64,000 bases of DNA from Streptomyces fradiae (GCF_041270065.1 NZ_CP065958.1:4960001-5024000); one strand, 5' to 3'; shown: positions 26,628 to 35,342, counted from the first letter of the stretch. The notes: generated from the letters alone by a model not told the origin. Numbers and translations are program-made.

Positions 26628-27521
26628 CTAGTACGCGGAGCCGCTCGCGCCCAGCGAACCCGTGGGGTGCCAGACGGTCTTCGTCTCCAGGAACGCGGTC
26701 ATCCGGTCCGTGCCCGGGGACTCGGTGAAGTCCTCGGTGCGCGGGCGCAGGACGCGCTTGAGGTTGTCCGCCGCGGCGATCTCCAGGTCGCGGGCCAGGT
26801 CGGCGTCCGCGCCCGTGAGGTCGATGGCGTTGACGTCGAGGTGGGCCGCGAGGTGCGGGCCCATCTCGGCGGCCTTGCCGGACAGGATGTTGACCACGCC
26901 GCCGGGCAGGTCGGAGGTGGCCAGGACCTCGCCCAGGGAGAGCGCGGGGAGCGGGGCCTTCTCGCTCGCGACGACGACGGCGGTGTTGCCGGTCGCGATG
27001 ACCGGGGCGATCACCGAGACCAGGCCCAGGAACGACGAGTCCTGGGGCGCGATCACGGTGACGACGCCGGTCGGCTCCGGGGTGGACAGGTTGAAGTACG
27101 GGCCCGCCACCGGGTTGGCGCCGCCGACGACCTGGGCGATCTTGTCGGTCCAGCCCGCGTACCAGACCCAGCGGTCGATCGCCGCGTCGACGACCGCGGC
27201 GGCCTTCGACTTCGACAGGCCCTCGGCCTCGCCGACCTCGCGCACGAACTGGTCCCGGCGGCCCTCCAGCATCTCGGCGACGCGGTAGAGGATCTGGCCG
27301 CGGTTGTACGCGGTCGCGCCCGCCCAGCCGCCCTGCGCCTTGCGGGCCGCCACGACGGCGTCACGGGCGTCCTTGCGGGAGGAGAGCGGGGCGTTCGCCA
27401 GCCACTTGCCCTTCGAGTCCGTCACCTCGTACACCCGGCCGCTCTCGGAACGCGGGAACTTCCCGCCCACGTACAGCTTGTAGGTCTTGAAGACGCCCAG
27501 ACGGGTCTGCTGGTCAGACAT
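26628..27521 (-). CDS. Short aldehyde-dehydrogenase-family protein without catalytic domain
   Basis: At 297 residues it is well short of the usual ~480. It keeps the NAD-binding half (KLYVGGKFPRSESGRVYEV, DAVVAARKAQGGWAG, GVVTVIAPQDSSFLGLVSVI, PLPALSLGEVL, LPGGVVNILSG, DLTGAD) and the C-terminal tail (LETKTVWHPTGSLGASGSAY). The catalytic half is missing: no E-L-G-G-K and no catalytic Cys. It probably partners the full-length enzyme encoded upstream, with which it overlaps by 8 nt (start ATG 27521). The frame is intact with good codon use, so it is not an obvious pseudogene. Confidence 0.85.
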   Translation of the reverse strand: MSDQQTRLGVFKTYKLYVGGKFPRSESGRVYEVTDSKGKWLANAPLSSRKDARDAVVAARKAQGGWAGATAYNRGQILYRVAEMLEGRRDQFVREVGEAEGLSKSKAAAVVDAAIDRWVWYAGWTDKIAQVVGGANPVAGPYFNLSTPEPTGVVTVIAPQDSSFLGLVSVIAPVIATGNTAVVVASEKAPLPALSLGEVLATSDLPGGVVNILSGKAAEMGPHLAAHLDVNAIDLTGADADLARDLEIAAADNLKRVLRPRTEDFTESPGTDRMTAFLETKTVWHPTGSLGASGSAY

Positions 27522-28974
27522 CGAGGTAGGCCTCCAGACCGTGACGGCCGCCCTCGCGGCCGAAGCCCGACTCCTTGTAGCCGCCGAACGGCGAGGTCGG
27601 GTCGAACTTGTTGAACGTGTTGGCCCAGACGACACCGGCGCGGAGCTTGTTGGCGACCGCGAGGATGCGGGAGCCCTTCTCCGTCCAGATGCCCGCCGAC
27701 AGGCCGTACTGGCTGTTGTTGGCCTTGGCGACGGCCTCGTCGGGCGTACGGAAGGTCAGCACCGACAGGACCGGGCCGAAGATCTCGTCGCGGGCGACGG
27801 TGTGCGCCTGGGTGACGTTCGTGAAGAGCGTCGGGGCGAACCAGTAGCCGGCCGACGGGATGTCGCAGGCGGCGGTCCAGCGCTCGGCGCCCTCCGCCTC
27901 GCCCCGCTCGACGAGCGAGGTGATCCGGGACAGCTGCTCCTCGGAGTTGATGGCGCCGATGTCGGTGTTCTTGTCGAGCGGGTCGCCCAGGCGCAGCGTG
28001 GACAGGCGCCGCTTGAGCGAGTCCAGCAGCTCGTCGTGGATCGACTCCTGGACCAGGAGGCGGGAGCCCGCGCAGCAGACCTGGCCCTGGTTGAAGAAGA
28101 TGCCGTTGACGATGCCCTCGACGGCCTGGTCGATGGGGGCGTCGTCGAAGACGATGTTGGCGCCCTTGCCGCCCAGCTCCAGGGTGAGCTTCTTGCTCGT
28201 GCCCGCCACGGACTTCGCGATCGCGCGGCCGACGGCGGTCGAGCCGGTGAACGCGACCTTGTTCACGTCCGGGTGCTCGACGAGCGCGGCGCCCGTGTCC
28301 CCGTAACCGGGGAGGATGTTGACGACACCCTTCGGGAGCCCGGCCTGGCGGCAGATGTCCGCGAAGAACAGAGCGGACAGGGGGGTGGTCTCGGCGGGCT
28401 TGAGGACCACCGTGTTGCCGGTGGCGAGCGCCGGGGCGATCTTCCACGCGAGCATGAGCAGCGGGAAGTTCCACGGGATGACCTGGCCGGCCACGCCCAG
28501 CGGGCGCGGGTTCGCGCCGTAGCCGGCGTGGTCGAGCTTGTCGGCCCAGCCCGCGTAGTAGAAGAAGTGCGCGGCGACCAGCGGGAGGTCCGCGTCGCGG
28601 GTCTCCTTGATCGGCTTGCCGTTGTCCAGGGTCTCCAGGACGGCCAGCTCGCGGCTGCGCTCCTGGATGATCCGGGCGATCCGGAAGAGGTACTTGGCGC
28701 GCTCGGCGCCGGGCAGCGCTGACCACTTCTCGAAGGCCTTGCGGGCCGCCTTCACCGCGCGGTCCACGTCCTCGGCGCCCGCCTGGGCGACCTCGGAGAG
28801 CACCTCCTCGGTGGAGGGGGAGACGGTCTTGAAGACCTTGCCCTCGGCGGCGTCGACGAACTCGCCGTCGATGAAGAGGCCGTAGGAGGGGGCGATGTCG
28901 ACGACGGACCGGGACTCGGGCGCCGGTGCGTACTCGAACGGGGAGGGGGATGCGGATGCAGGTGCAGATGCCAT
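27514..28974 (-). CDS. NAD(P)-dependent aldehyde dehydrogenase
   Basis: The 486-residue full-length enzyme has SYGLFIDGEFVDAAEG, the coenzyme site IPWNFPLLMLAWKIAPALATG, TGSTAVGRAIAKS, the general base in LELGGKGANIVFDD, the nucleophile in FFNQGQVCCAGSRLLV and EIFGPVLSVLTF. ATG 28974 lies 5 nt after the deoC stop. Since DeoC releases acetaldehyde from deoxyribose-5-phosphate, acetaldehyde is the natural predicted substrate (to acetate); this is an inference from the operon. It overlaps the following short aldehyde dehydrogenase gene. Confidence 0.93.
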   Translation of the reverse strand: MASAPASASPSPFEYAPAPESRSVVDIAPSYGLFIDGEFVDAAEGKVFKTVSPSTEEVLSEVAQAGAEDVDRAVKAARKAFEKWSALPGAERAKYLFRIARIIQERSRELAVLETLDNGKPIKETRDADLPLVAAHFFYYAGWADKLDHAGYGANPRPLGVAGQVIPWNFPLLMLAWKIAPALATGNTVVLKPAETTPLSALFFADICRQAGLPKGVVNILPGYGDTGAALVEHPDVNKVAFTGSTAVGRAIAKSVAGTSKKLTLELGGKGANIVFDDAPIDQAVEGIVNGIFFNQGQVCCAGSRLLVQESIHDELLDSLKRRLSTLRLGDPLDKNTDIGAINSEEQLSRITSLVERGEAEGAERWTAACDIPSAGYWFAPTLFTNVTQAHTVARDEIFGPVLSVLTFRTPDEAVAKANNSQYGLSAGIWTEKGSRILAVANKLRAGVVWANTFNKFDPTSPFGGYKESGFGREGGRHGLEAYLDV

Positions 28975-28979
28975 GGTGA

Positions 28980-29945
28980 TCAGTCCACCGTCACGTAGTC
29001 GGGGCCGGAGTAGTGGCCGGTCGCCAGCTTCTGACGCTGCATGAGCAGGTCGTTCAGCAGGCTGGAGGCACCGAAGCGGAACCAGTGGTTGTCCAGCCAG
29101 TCCGCGCCCGCGGTCTCGTTGACCAGGACCAGGAACTTGATCGCTTCCTTGGTGTTGCGGATGCCGCCGGCCGGCTTCACGCCGATCTGGACGCCGGTCT
29201 GGGCGCGGAAGTCGCGCACGGCCTCCAGCATCAGGAGCGTGTTGGCGGGGGTGGCGTTGACCGCGACCTTGCCGGTCGAGGTCTTGATGAAGTCCGCGCC
29301 GGCGATCATGCCGAGCCAGGAGGCGCGGCGGATGTTGTCGTACGTGGACAGCTCGCCGGTCTCGAAGATCACCTTGAGCCGGGCGCGGTCGCCGCACTCG
29401 GCCTTGATGGCGGCGATCTGCTCGAAGACCTCCAGGTAGCGGCCGGCGAGGAAGGCGCCACGGTCGATGACCATGTCGATCTCGTCGGCGCCGGCGGCGA
29501 TCGCGTCGGCGGTGTCGGCCAGCTTCACGGGGAGGGCGGCGCGGCCGGCCGGGAAGGCGGTGGCGACGGAGGCGACCTTGACGCCGGAGCCCTTCAGGGC
29601 GGCCTTGGCGGTGGCCACCATGTCGGGGTAGACGCAGACGGCGGCGGTCGTCGGGGTCGTGCGGTCGGTCGGATCGGGATTGACGGCCTTCGCGGCGAGC
29701 GCCCGGACCTTGCCCGGGGTGTCCGCGCCTTCGAGCGTCGTCAGGTCGATCATCGAGATGGCCAGGTCGATGGCGTAGGCCTTGGCCGTGGTCTTGATCG
29801 AGCGGGTGCCGAGGGACGCGGCGCGCGCCTCCAGGCCGACGGCGTCGACGCCGGGCAGCCCGTGGAGGAAGCGGCGCAGCGTGCTCTCGGACGCGGTCAC
29901 GTCGGCGAAAGCGTGTGCTGCAGGTGCAGTGGTGGGCATGGTCAC
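28980..29945 (-). CDS. deoC: Deoxyribose-phosphate aldolase
   Basis: The 321-residue class I aldolase splits 2-deoxyribose-5-phosphate into glyceraldehyde-3-phosphate and acetaldehyde. Signatures: VCVYPDMV, DEIDMVIDRGAFLAG (catalytic Asp region), LKVIFETGELSTYDNI, ADFIKTSTGKVAVNATP (Schiff-base Lys) and VGVKPAGGIRNTKEAI-type loop (IGVKPAGGIRN). It is longer than the ~220-260 of E. coli-type enzymes owing to an N-terminal extension typical of actinobacteria and eukaryotes. GTG 29945 sits 6 nt after TATGCT, so the message is probably leaderless; ATG 29939 is an alternative. First gene of the operon. Confidence 0.94.
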   Translation of the reverse strand: MTMPTTAPAAHAFADVTASESTLRRFLHGLPGVDAVGLEARAASLGTRSIKTTAKAYAIDLAISMIDLTTLEGADTPGKVRALAAKAVNPDPTDRTTPTTAAVCVYPDMVATAKAALKGSGVKVASVATAFPAGRAALPVKLADTADAIAAGADEIDMVIDRGAFLAGRYLEVFEQIAAIKAECGDRARLKVIFETGELSTYDNIRRASWLGMIAGADFIKTSTGKVAVNATPANTLLMLEAVRDFRAQTGVQIGVKPAGGIRNTKEAIKFLVLVNETAGADWLDNHWFRFGASSLLNDLLMQRQKLATGHYSGPDYVTVD

Positions 29946-29951
29946 CAGTCG

Positions 29952-29957
29952 AGCATA
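29952..29957 (-). promoter_or_regulatory. -10 box of the deoC operon
   Basis: TATGCT on the minus strand, 6 nt before the GTG start. The operator abuts its upstream edge. Confidence 0.6.
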
Positions 29958-29971
29958 TCTACGCGCGTAGC
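29958..29971. promoter_or_regulatory. Nucleoside-regulon operator 5 (deoC operon)
   Basis: TCTACGCGCGTAGC, one mismatch from the consensus palindrome. It occupies the -35/-10 spacer of the deoC promoter, the same geometry as at add. Confidence 0.8.
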
Positions 29972-30167
29972 GGCGTGTACAGGCCCCCGCTCGTCCGAGC
30001 GTACGAAAGCGCAGGCGGGCGTGGGGGAATGGGGTGGCGAGTGAGTCCGGTCACAGGGCGGTGCGGGTACGGGGTCGGGTGCGGTGGGTGACCGTGCGCG
30101 GGTGCGCCCCGGGGTGTACGTGGGCCTCGTCACGGCCGGCGCGTGAGGGCTGAGGCAGAATCGGGCC

Positions 30168-30818
30168 ATGACCTCCGCCGAGCCGCCCGCACCGCAGCCC
30201 TCCGAGCCCTCCGAGCCCGTCAAGGACCGGGTCTTCCGGTCACCCATGGGGATCGCGGGCGGAGTGTTCCTGCTCGTGCTCGCCGTCGTGCTCGGCGGCG
30301 ACACGATCCTGCGCGGCGACGGGCGGGCGCCGTGGCTGGCGCTGGCCGCGCTGCTCCTGGTGATCCCGCTGATCGTCGCCTTCACCGTGCGGCCGGCCGT
30401 GTTCGCCGGGGCCGAGCGGCTGCGGATCCGCAACCCGTTCCGGACCATCACGCTGCCCTGGGGCGCCATCGCGGACGTGCGGGCCAGCTACTCCAGCGAG
30501 GTGTTCACCCAGGAGGGCCGCAAGTACCAGCTCTGGGCCGTCCCCGTCTCGCTCCGCCAGCGCAAGCGCGCCGCCCGCCAGGCCGCCCGCGCCTCCCAGG
30601 ACGACCCGCACGGACGCACCTCGGTCACCGCCGACGTCGGCGACAAGGCCCGCGTCGCGCCCGCCGACCAGTCGGTCGCCGACCTGCGGGAGATGGCCGA
30701 GCGCCGCGGCGCCCTCCCGGAGGCCCAGGGCGAGCCGCAGATCCGCTGGGCGTACGAGGTGATCGCGCCGGCCGTCGCGGGCCTGGTGCTGCTCGTGGTC
30801 CTGATGGCGACGGGCTGA
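30168..30818 (+). CDS. PH-domain (bacterial) membrane protein
   Basis: 216 residues. Pro/Glu-rich cytoplasmic start, two membrane segments (GIAGGVFLLVLAVVLGG and WLALAALLLVIPLIVAF), a short bacterial-PH-like domain (AERLRIRNPFRTITLPWGAI, DVRASYSSEVFTQEGRKYQLWAVPVSLR), a charged linker, and a third membrane segment at the C-terminus (VIAPAVAGLVLLVVLMA). Typical of the small PH-domain membrane proteins common in Streptomyces, whose function is unknown. Divergent from deoC, but the operator and -10 there face deoC. Confidence 0.8.
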   Translation: MTSAEPPAPQPSEPSEPVKDRVFRSPMGIAGGVFLLVLAVVLGGDTILRGDGRAPWLALAALLLVIPLIVAFTVRPAVFAGAERLRIRNPFRTITLPWGAIADVRASYSSEVFTQEGRKYQLWAVPVSLRQRKRAARQAARASQDDPHGRTSVTADVGDKARVAPADQSVADLREMAERRGALPEAQGEPQIRWAYEVIAPAVAGLVLLVVLMATG

Positions 30819-31227
30819 CGGGCCGGCTGCGGACGAGCGGACCTGCCGTCCGAGGTCCTGCCGACCGGCCGCCGTAGGCAGGCGGGCAGGGCGACCTGCT
30901 GTCCTGCGGACGGGCGGACGTGCTGTCCTGCGGACCGGGCGACCTGCGCTCCTGCGGTCTCGTGCGCCCGGCGGGACGGTCGTTTCTCCGGACCGGCGGA
31001 GTGGCACCGCCGTCCCGCGGACTGACGGAAGGTCCGCCCTCCGCCCTCCGCCCTGTGGCCCTGCCTGCCGGTCGGTCAGCCGACCGCAGGCAGGCGTGCC
31101 GGGCGACCCGCGGGTCCGTGGACGGCGGATGTGCCGGGCGGCCTACTGGCCCGCCGGCGGGTCGTCCCCACGGGCGGGCCGATCAGCCGGCCTGAGGGCC
31201 GGCTTCCCGCCCGCCCGGGCCCGTCGC
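30819..31227. other. Intergenic stretch with degenerate GC-rich repeats
   Basis: 409 bp between the convergent PH-domain and mannosyltransferase genes. At 30885-30960 there are three imperfect ~22-bp units built around 'CTGTCCTGCGGAC-GGCGACCTG'; around 31060-31095 is an inverted repeat (CTGCCTG...CAGGCAG). No credible coding sequence, RNA gene or mobile element was seen. Confidence 0.5.
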
Positions 31228-32445
31228 TCACGGCGGGCCCTGCCACACCAGCAGCATGTACGCCCCCAGCCACGCCGAGGACAGGGCCGTGCCGCAGAGG
31301 ACCACGGCCGCTGTCGGGATGCGGGTGCGGGCCAGGGAGGTGGCCAGGGGGAGGAGGAGCGGGAAGGCGGGGAGGAGGAAGCGGGCGCGGGGGAAGTAGA
31401 CGCCGCCGCTGCCCAGGACCACGAGGAGCAGCACCCCGGTGAACACCAGCAGGGGGAGGGGCTGGCGGTCCGTCAGGCAGAGCAGGTAGAGGCCGGCCGA
31501 GAGCACGAGGACCACCGACACCACCACCAGGAAGAGCTGCGGGTCGGGGGAGCGGACGAGGTGCTGGAGCAGCCGGGTACGGGTCACCGTGCCGCCGTCC
31601 CATACGTTGCCCCAGACGCGCTGTACGGCGAAGTAGCCGTCCCAGCGGCCGACCCGGAGGCCCACCCAGCCGACGTACGCCAGCCAGCCCAGCGGCGCCG
31701 CCAGCGCGGCGAGCACGGGTGCCCGGCCCTGGCGGCGGGCGGCGAGCAGGCCGGCCACGGACACCGCCGCCGCCACCGCGATGCCGGTCGGCCGGGTGAG
31801 GCCCGCGCCGATGGCCAGGCCGGCCGCCCAGGCCCAGCGCCCGGTCAGGACCGCGTACAGCGCCCACGCGGCGAGCGCCGTGAACAGCGACTCCGTATAG
31901 CCCATCCACTGCACCAGGGCGACCGGCGTCGCGCCCCACAGCACCGCGAGCAGCGTGCCGGTGCGACGCCCGCGCAGCCGGTCGCCGACCGCGAAGACAC
32001 CCCACGCGGCGGCGAACGAACACAGCACCGCAAGGACAAGCCCCACCGAGGCCCGCGAGCCCGGGGTGACGGCCGCGACGGCCTTCACCAGGGCCGGGTA
32101 GAGCGGGAAGAAGGCCAGGCTGCGCGGGGGATCGGTGAGCCGGTCGCGGTACTCGTGGGTGTAGCCGTGATCGGCGATCCCCAGGTACCAGTTGGAGTCC
32201 CAGGAGGTCGCGAGCACCGGCCAGACCCCGTGGCCCCGCAGATGCGTCCAGTGCGCGAGTACGAGGAGGCCGAGCAGCCGGACCGCGAGATAGCCGAGCA
32301 GCGCCGGGGCCGTGTGCCGCAGCGCCCGCGCCACGATGTCGCCCGGACTTCCGGGAGGCGGTGCGGGGGACGAGGGCGGTGCGGTGGGGAGCGGTGGGGT
32401 GCGGCGGCGGGTCAGCTGCGACGGCACGGGGGACACGGGGGCCAC
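31228..32445 (-). CDS. PIG-V-like integral membrane mannosyltransferase
   Basis: The 405-residue GT-C-type membrane glycosyltransferase has a Pro-rich N-terminus and about ten hydrophobic segments. The first lumenal/extracellular loop has WDSNWYLGIADHGY (acidic catalytic region of PIG-V-like enzymes), and GYTESLFTALAAWALYAVL and ARFLLPAFPLLLPLA follow. It would transfer mannose or a related sugar from a polyprenyl-phosphate donor outside the membrane. No neighbouring gene identifies the acceptor. Convergent with the PH-domain gene. Confidence 0.82.
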   Translation of the reverse strand: MAPVSPVPSQLTRRRTPPLPTAPPSSPAPPPGSPGDIVARALRHTAPALLGYLAVRLLGLLVLAHWTHLRGHGVWPVLATSWDSNWYLGIADHGYTHEYRDRLTDPPRSLAFFPLYPALVKAVAAVTPGSRASVGLVLAVLCSFAAAWGVFAVGDRLRGRRTGTLLAVLWGATPVALVQWMGYTESLFTALAAWALYAVLTGRWAWAAGLAIGAGLTRPTGIAVAAAVSVAGLLAARRQGRAPVLAALAAPLGWLAYVGWVGLRVGRWDGYFAVQRVWGNVWDGGTVTRTRLLQHLVRSPDPQLFLVVVSVVLVLSAGLYLLCLTDRQPLPLLVFTGVLLLVVLGSGGVYFPRARFLLPAFPLLLPLATSLARTRIPTAAVVLCGTALSSAWLGAYMLLVWQGPP

Positions 32446-32559
32446 CCTGCCCCGCCGGGCCCGACCCGGGGGCCGAACCCGTCCGCGCGTCGCGCTCGCC
32501 GTCGTACCCGAATCACCCGGAAGGGCGAGGGGCCGGTACGCGACGGCGCGTACGGCGAA

Positions 32560-32589
32560 GGCCCGTACGGAATCGCATCCGTACGGGCC
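32560..32589 (-). terminator. Terminator after the phosphosugar mutase gene
   Basis: A perfect 11-bp stem GGCCCGTACGG, 8-nt loop, 12 nt beyond the mutase stop. Confidence 0.8.
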
Positions 32590-32601
32590 CTCCCACAGCC
32601 G

Positions 32602-34260
32602 CTACAGACCGGCGGCCTCCGCCAGGTCCTTCTTGATCGCGCCGAGCACCGTCGTGGCCGTCGCCCGCGCCGTCGCCAGCGCGCTCGCGTCGGCGACCGG
32701 CACCACGACCTCCAGGTAGCACTTCAGCTTGGGCTCGGTGCCGGAGGGGCGGACGATCACCCGGGCCTTGTAGTCGCCCTCCAGGTGGTAGCGCAGACCG
32801 TCGGTCGGCGGCAGCGACTCCGTGCCCTTGGTCAGGTCCTCGGCCGAGACGACCGTGAGGCCGGCGAGGTGCACCGGGGGCTTCTCGCGCAGCGCCGCCA
32901 TCGCGTTCGCGATGACGCCCAGGTCCTCGACCCGCACCGACAGCTGGTCCGTGGCGTGCAGACCGTGCGCCACCGCCAGGTCGTCGAGCAGGTCGGTCAG
33001 CGTGCGGTCCCGCTCCTTCAGCTCCGAGGCCAGCTCGGCGATGAGCAGCGCCGCCGTGATGCCGTCCTTGTCGCGGACGCCCTCCGGGTCGACGCAGTAG
33101 CCGAGCGCCTCCTCGTAGCCGTACCGCAGACCCTCCACGCGGGCGATCCACTTGAAGCCGGTCAGCGTCTCCTCATAGCCGACCCCGGCCGCCTCGGCGA
33201 TCCGGCCCAGCAGCGACGACGACACGATCGACTCCGCGAACACGCCCGTCGCGCCCTTGTGCACCAGGTGCGCGGCGAGCAGCGCGCCCACCTCGTCGCC
33301 GCGGAGCATCCGCCAGCCGCCCTCGACGGACGCGTCCGGCACGGCCACCGCGCAGCGGTCGGCGTCCGGGTCGTTGGCGATCACGATGTCGGGGTCCACG
33401 GCCCGGGCCGCCTCGAAGGCGAGGTCCATGGCGCCCGGCTCCTCCGGGTTCGGGAACGCCACCGTCGGGAACGCCGGGTCCGGCTCCGCCTGCTCGGCGA
33501 CCAGCGCCGGCGGCGGGAAGCCGTGCCGGCCGAAGGCGGCCGTCAGGACGTCCTTGCCGACGCCGTGCATGGCCGTGTAGACGGTGCGCACGGTGCGCGG
33601 CGAACCGGGCGTCAGGACCGCGTCCGTACGGGCCAGATAGGCCTCCAGGACGCCGTCGCCGAGCACCTCCCAGCCCTCGGTCGGGCGCGGTACGTCGGCC
33701 AGCGCGCGCACCGCGTCGATCTCGGCGGCGATCTCCGCGTCCGCGGGCGGCACGATCTGCGAGCCGTCGCCCAGATAGACCTTGTAGCCGTTGTCGCGCG
33801 GCGGGTTGTGGCTCGCCGTCACCTCGACGCCGGCGACGGCGCCCAGGTGCCTTATGGCGTACGCGAGGACGGGCGTCGGCAGCGGCCGCGGCAGCAGCGC
33901 CGCGCGCAGGCCGGCGCCGGTCATCACGGCGGCGGTGTCGCGGGCGAAGTCGGCGGACTTGTAGCGGGCGTCGTAGCCGATGACGACGAGGCCGCCGGTC
34001 TGGCCCTTCGCCTTCAGGTACGCGGCGAGGCCGGCGGCGGCGCGGATCACGACGGCGCGGTTCATCCGCATCGGGCCCGCGCCGAGCTCCCCGCGCAGGC
34101 CGGCGGTGCCGAACTGCAGGGTGCCGGCGAAGCGGGCGGCGAGCTCGTCCCGCGCGGCCTCGCCGCGGTCGAGGAGCGCGCCGAGTTCGTCACGGGTCTC
34201 CGGGTCGGGGTCCTCGGCGAGCCACGCCTGGGCCCGGGCGAGGAGGTCGTCCTGCGTCAC
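32602..34260 (-). CDS. Phosphosugar mutase, PGM2/phosphopentomutase-like
   Basis: The 552-residue alpha-D-phosphohexomutase has FGTAGLRGELGAGPMRMN near the N-terminus, the phospho-Ser loop TASHNPPRDNGYK, the metal loop NDPDADRCAVA, the sugar-binding loop EEALGYCV and the phosphate-binding RPSGTEPKLK. The long N-terminus and overall length match the PGM2 group, which includes phosphopentomutases, rather than ~450-residue phosphomannomutases. It lies downstream of purine nucleoside phosphorylase, and no DeoB-type phosphopentomutase is present. Conversion of (deoxy)ribose-1-phosphate to the 5-phosphate is therefore the likely role. GTG 34260 start; no nearby operator of its own. Confidence 0.9.
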   Translation of the reverse strand: MTQDDLLARAQAWLAEDPDPETRDELGALLDRGEAARDELAARFAGTLQFGTAGLRGELGAGPMRMNRAVVIRAAAGLAAYLKAKGQTGGLVVIGYDARYKSADFARDTAAVMTGAGLRAALLPRPLPTPVLAYAIRHLGAVAGVEVTASHNPPRDNGYKVYLGDGSQIVPPADAEIAAEIDAVRALADVPRPTEGWEVLGDGVLEAYLARTDAVLTPGSPRTVRTVYTAMHGVGKDVLTAAFGRHGFPPPALVAEQAEPDPAFPTVAFPNPEEPGAMDLAFEAARAVDPDIVIANDPDADRCAVAVPDASVEGGWRMLRGDEVGALLAAHLVHKGATGVFAESIVSSSLLGRIAEAAGVGYEETLTGFKWIARVEGLRYGYEEALGYCVDPEGVRDKDGITAALLIAELASELKERDRTLTDLLDDLAVAHGLHATDQLSVRVEDLGVIANAMAALREKPPVHLAGLTVVSAEDLTKGTESLPPTDGLRYHLEGDYKARVIVRPSGTEPKLKCYLEVVVPVADASALATARATATTVLGAIKKDLAEAAGL

Positions 34261-34305
34261 GGTGGTGTGCCTTTCGGGTGGGGCGGGTGGAGTGGGTGCG
34301 GGGTG

Positions 34306-34524
34306 CCGCTGCGCGGAGCCTTTCCCCACCCCGCCCCTTCCCGTAACCGGGGGCTCTGCCCCCGGACCCCCGCGCCTCAATCGCCGGCGAGGCTGAGATT
34401 CGCCCGCCGGGCGGAACACCCAGCCCGTCCGGCGTTTGAGGACACGGCCGAAGGCCGTACGGGGTCCGGGGCGAAGCCCCGGTTTCGGGAAGGGGCGGGG
34501 TGGGGGACAAGCCCCGCGCAGCGG
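34306..34524. repeat. 219-bp imperfect inverted repeat between PNP and mutase genes
   Basis: The outer arms (CCGCTGCGCGG / CCGCGCAGCGG) continue inward as CCCCACCCCGCCCCTTCCCG versus its complement, then GGGGGCTCTGCCCCCGGACCCC versus GGGGTCCGGGGCGAAGCCCC. The centre has CCTCAATCGCCGG... versus CCGGCGTTTGAGG. No coding. I recognise this composition as a recurrent Streptomyces intergenic element. It would form a very large hairpin in the PNP-mutase transcript. Confidence 0.8.
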
Positions 34525-34538
34525 CCCCCGCCCTACGG

Positions 34539-35342
34539 TCAGATCCGGTCCAGCACCCGCGTCAGCAGCTCGCCCATCCGCGCCGCCGAGTCGCGCCCCG
34601 CCTGGAGCACCTCCTCGTGGTTCAGCGGCTCGCCCGAGAGCCCCGCCGCCAGGTTGGTGACGAGGGAGATGCCGAGGACCTCGGCGCCGGCCTCGCGGGC
34701 CGCGATGGCCTCGAGGACGGTGGACATGCCGACGAGGTCGCCGCCGAGGACGCGGACCATGTTGATCTCGGCCGGGGTCTCGTAGTGCGGGCCGGGGAAC
34801 TGGACGTAGACGCCCTCCTCCAGCGTCTCGTCGACCTCCTTGCACAGCGCGCGCAGCCGCGGCGAGTACAGGTTCGTCAGGTCGACGAAGTTGGCGCCGA
34901 CGATCGGGGATGCGGCCGTCAGGTTGAGGTGGTCGCTGATGAGGACCGGCTGGCCGGGGCGCATGCCTTCGCGGAGGCCGCCGCAGCCGTTGGTGAGGAC
35001 GACGGTCTTGCAGCCCGCGGCGACGGCGGTGCGGACGCCGTGGGCGACGGCGGCGACGCCGCGGCCCTCGTAGTAGTGGGTGCGGCCGAGGAAGACCAGG
35101 GCGCGCTTCTGACCGATCTTGTACGAGCGGATCTTGCCGCCGTGGCCCTCGACGGCCGGCGGCGGGAAGCCGGGCAGCTCGGTGACCGGGAACTCGGCCT
35201 CGGGCGCGCCGAGCGCGTCGACGGCGGGGGCCCAGCCGGAGCCCATGACCAGGGCGACGTCGTGGTTCTCGACGCCGGTCAGCTCGCGCAGGCGCGCGGC
35301 GGCGGCCTCGGCGGCCTCGTACGGGGTGGCAGTAGCGTTCAC
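34539..35342 (-). CDS. Purine nucleoside phosphorylase (trimeric type)
   Basis: The 267-residue enzyme phosphorolyses inosine/guanosine (and deoxy forms) to base plus pentose-1-phosphate. Motifs of the trimeric PNP family: [13 protein letters not shown] (phosphate Ser), [34 protein letters not shown] (purine-site Glu region), [14 protein letters not shown] and [12 protein letters not shown] 35342 follows GAGGCGAGAGAG. It has its own operator and a ~60-nt leader. Inosine supplied by Add is an expected substrate. Confidence 0.94.
   Translation of the reverse strand: MNATATPYEAAEAAAARLRELTGVENHDVALVMGSGWAPAVDALGAPEAEFPVTELPGFPPPAVEGHGGKIRSYKIGQKRALVFLGRTHYYEGRGVAAVAHGVRTAVAAGCKTVVLTNGCGGLREGMRPGQPVLISDHLNLTAASPIVGANFVDLTNLYSPRLRALCKEVDETLEEGVYVQFPGPHYETPAEINMVRVLGGDLVGMSTVLEAIAAREAGAEVLGISLVTNLAAGLSGEPLNHEEVLQAGRDSAARMGELLTRVLDRI

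Noticed and set aside
30885..30960. CRISPR-like repeats
   Set aside because: Units are short, imperfect and contiguous, with no spacers and no cas genes nearby.
34306..34524. Insertion sequence or MITE with target-site duplication
   Set aside because: No transposase or terminal direct repeats could be seen; only the inverted structure is supported, so it is listed as a repeat.
31096..34785. A 1229-codon open frame on the plus strand
   Set aside because: It runs antisense to the mannosyltransferase and mutase genes, has an Arg/Gly/His-rich nonsense composition, and is a GC-bias shadow.
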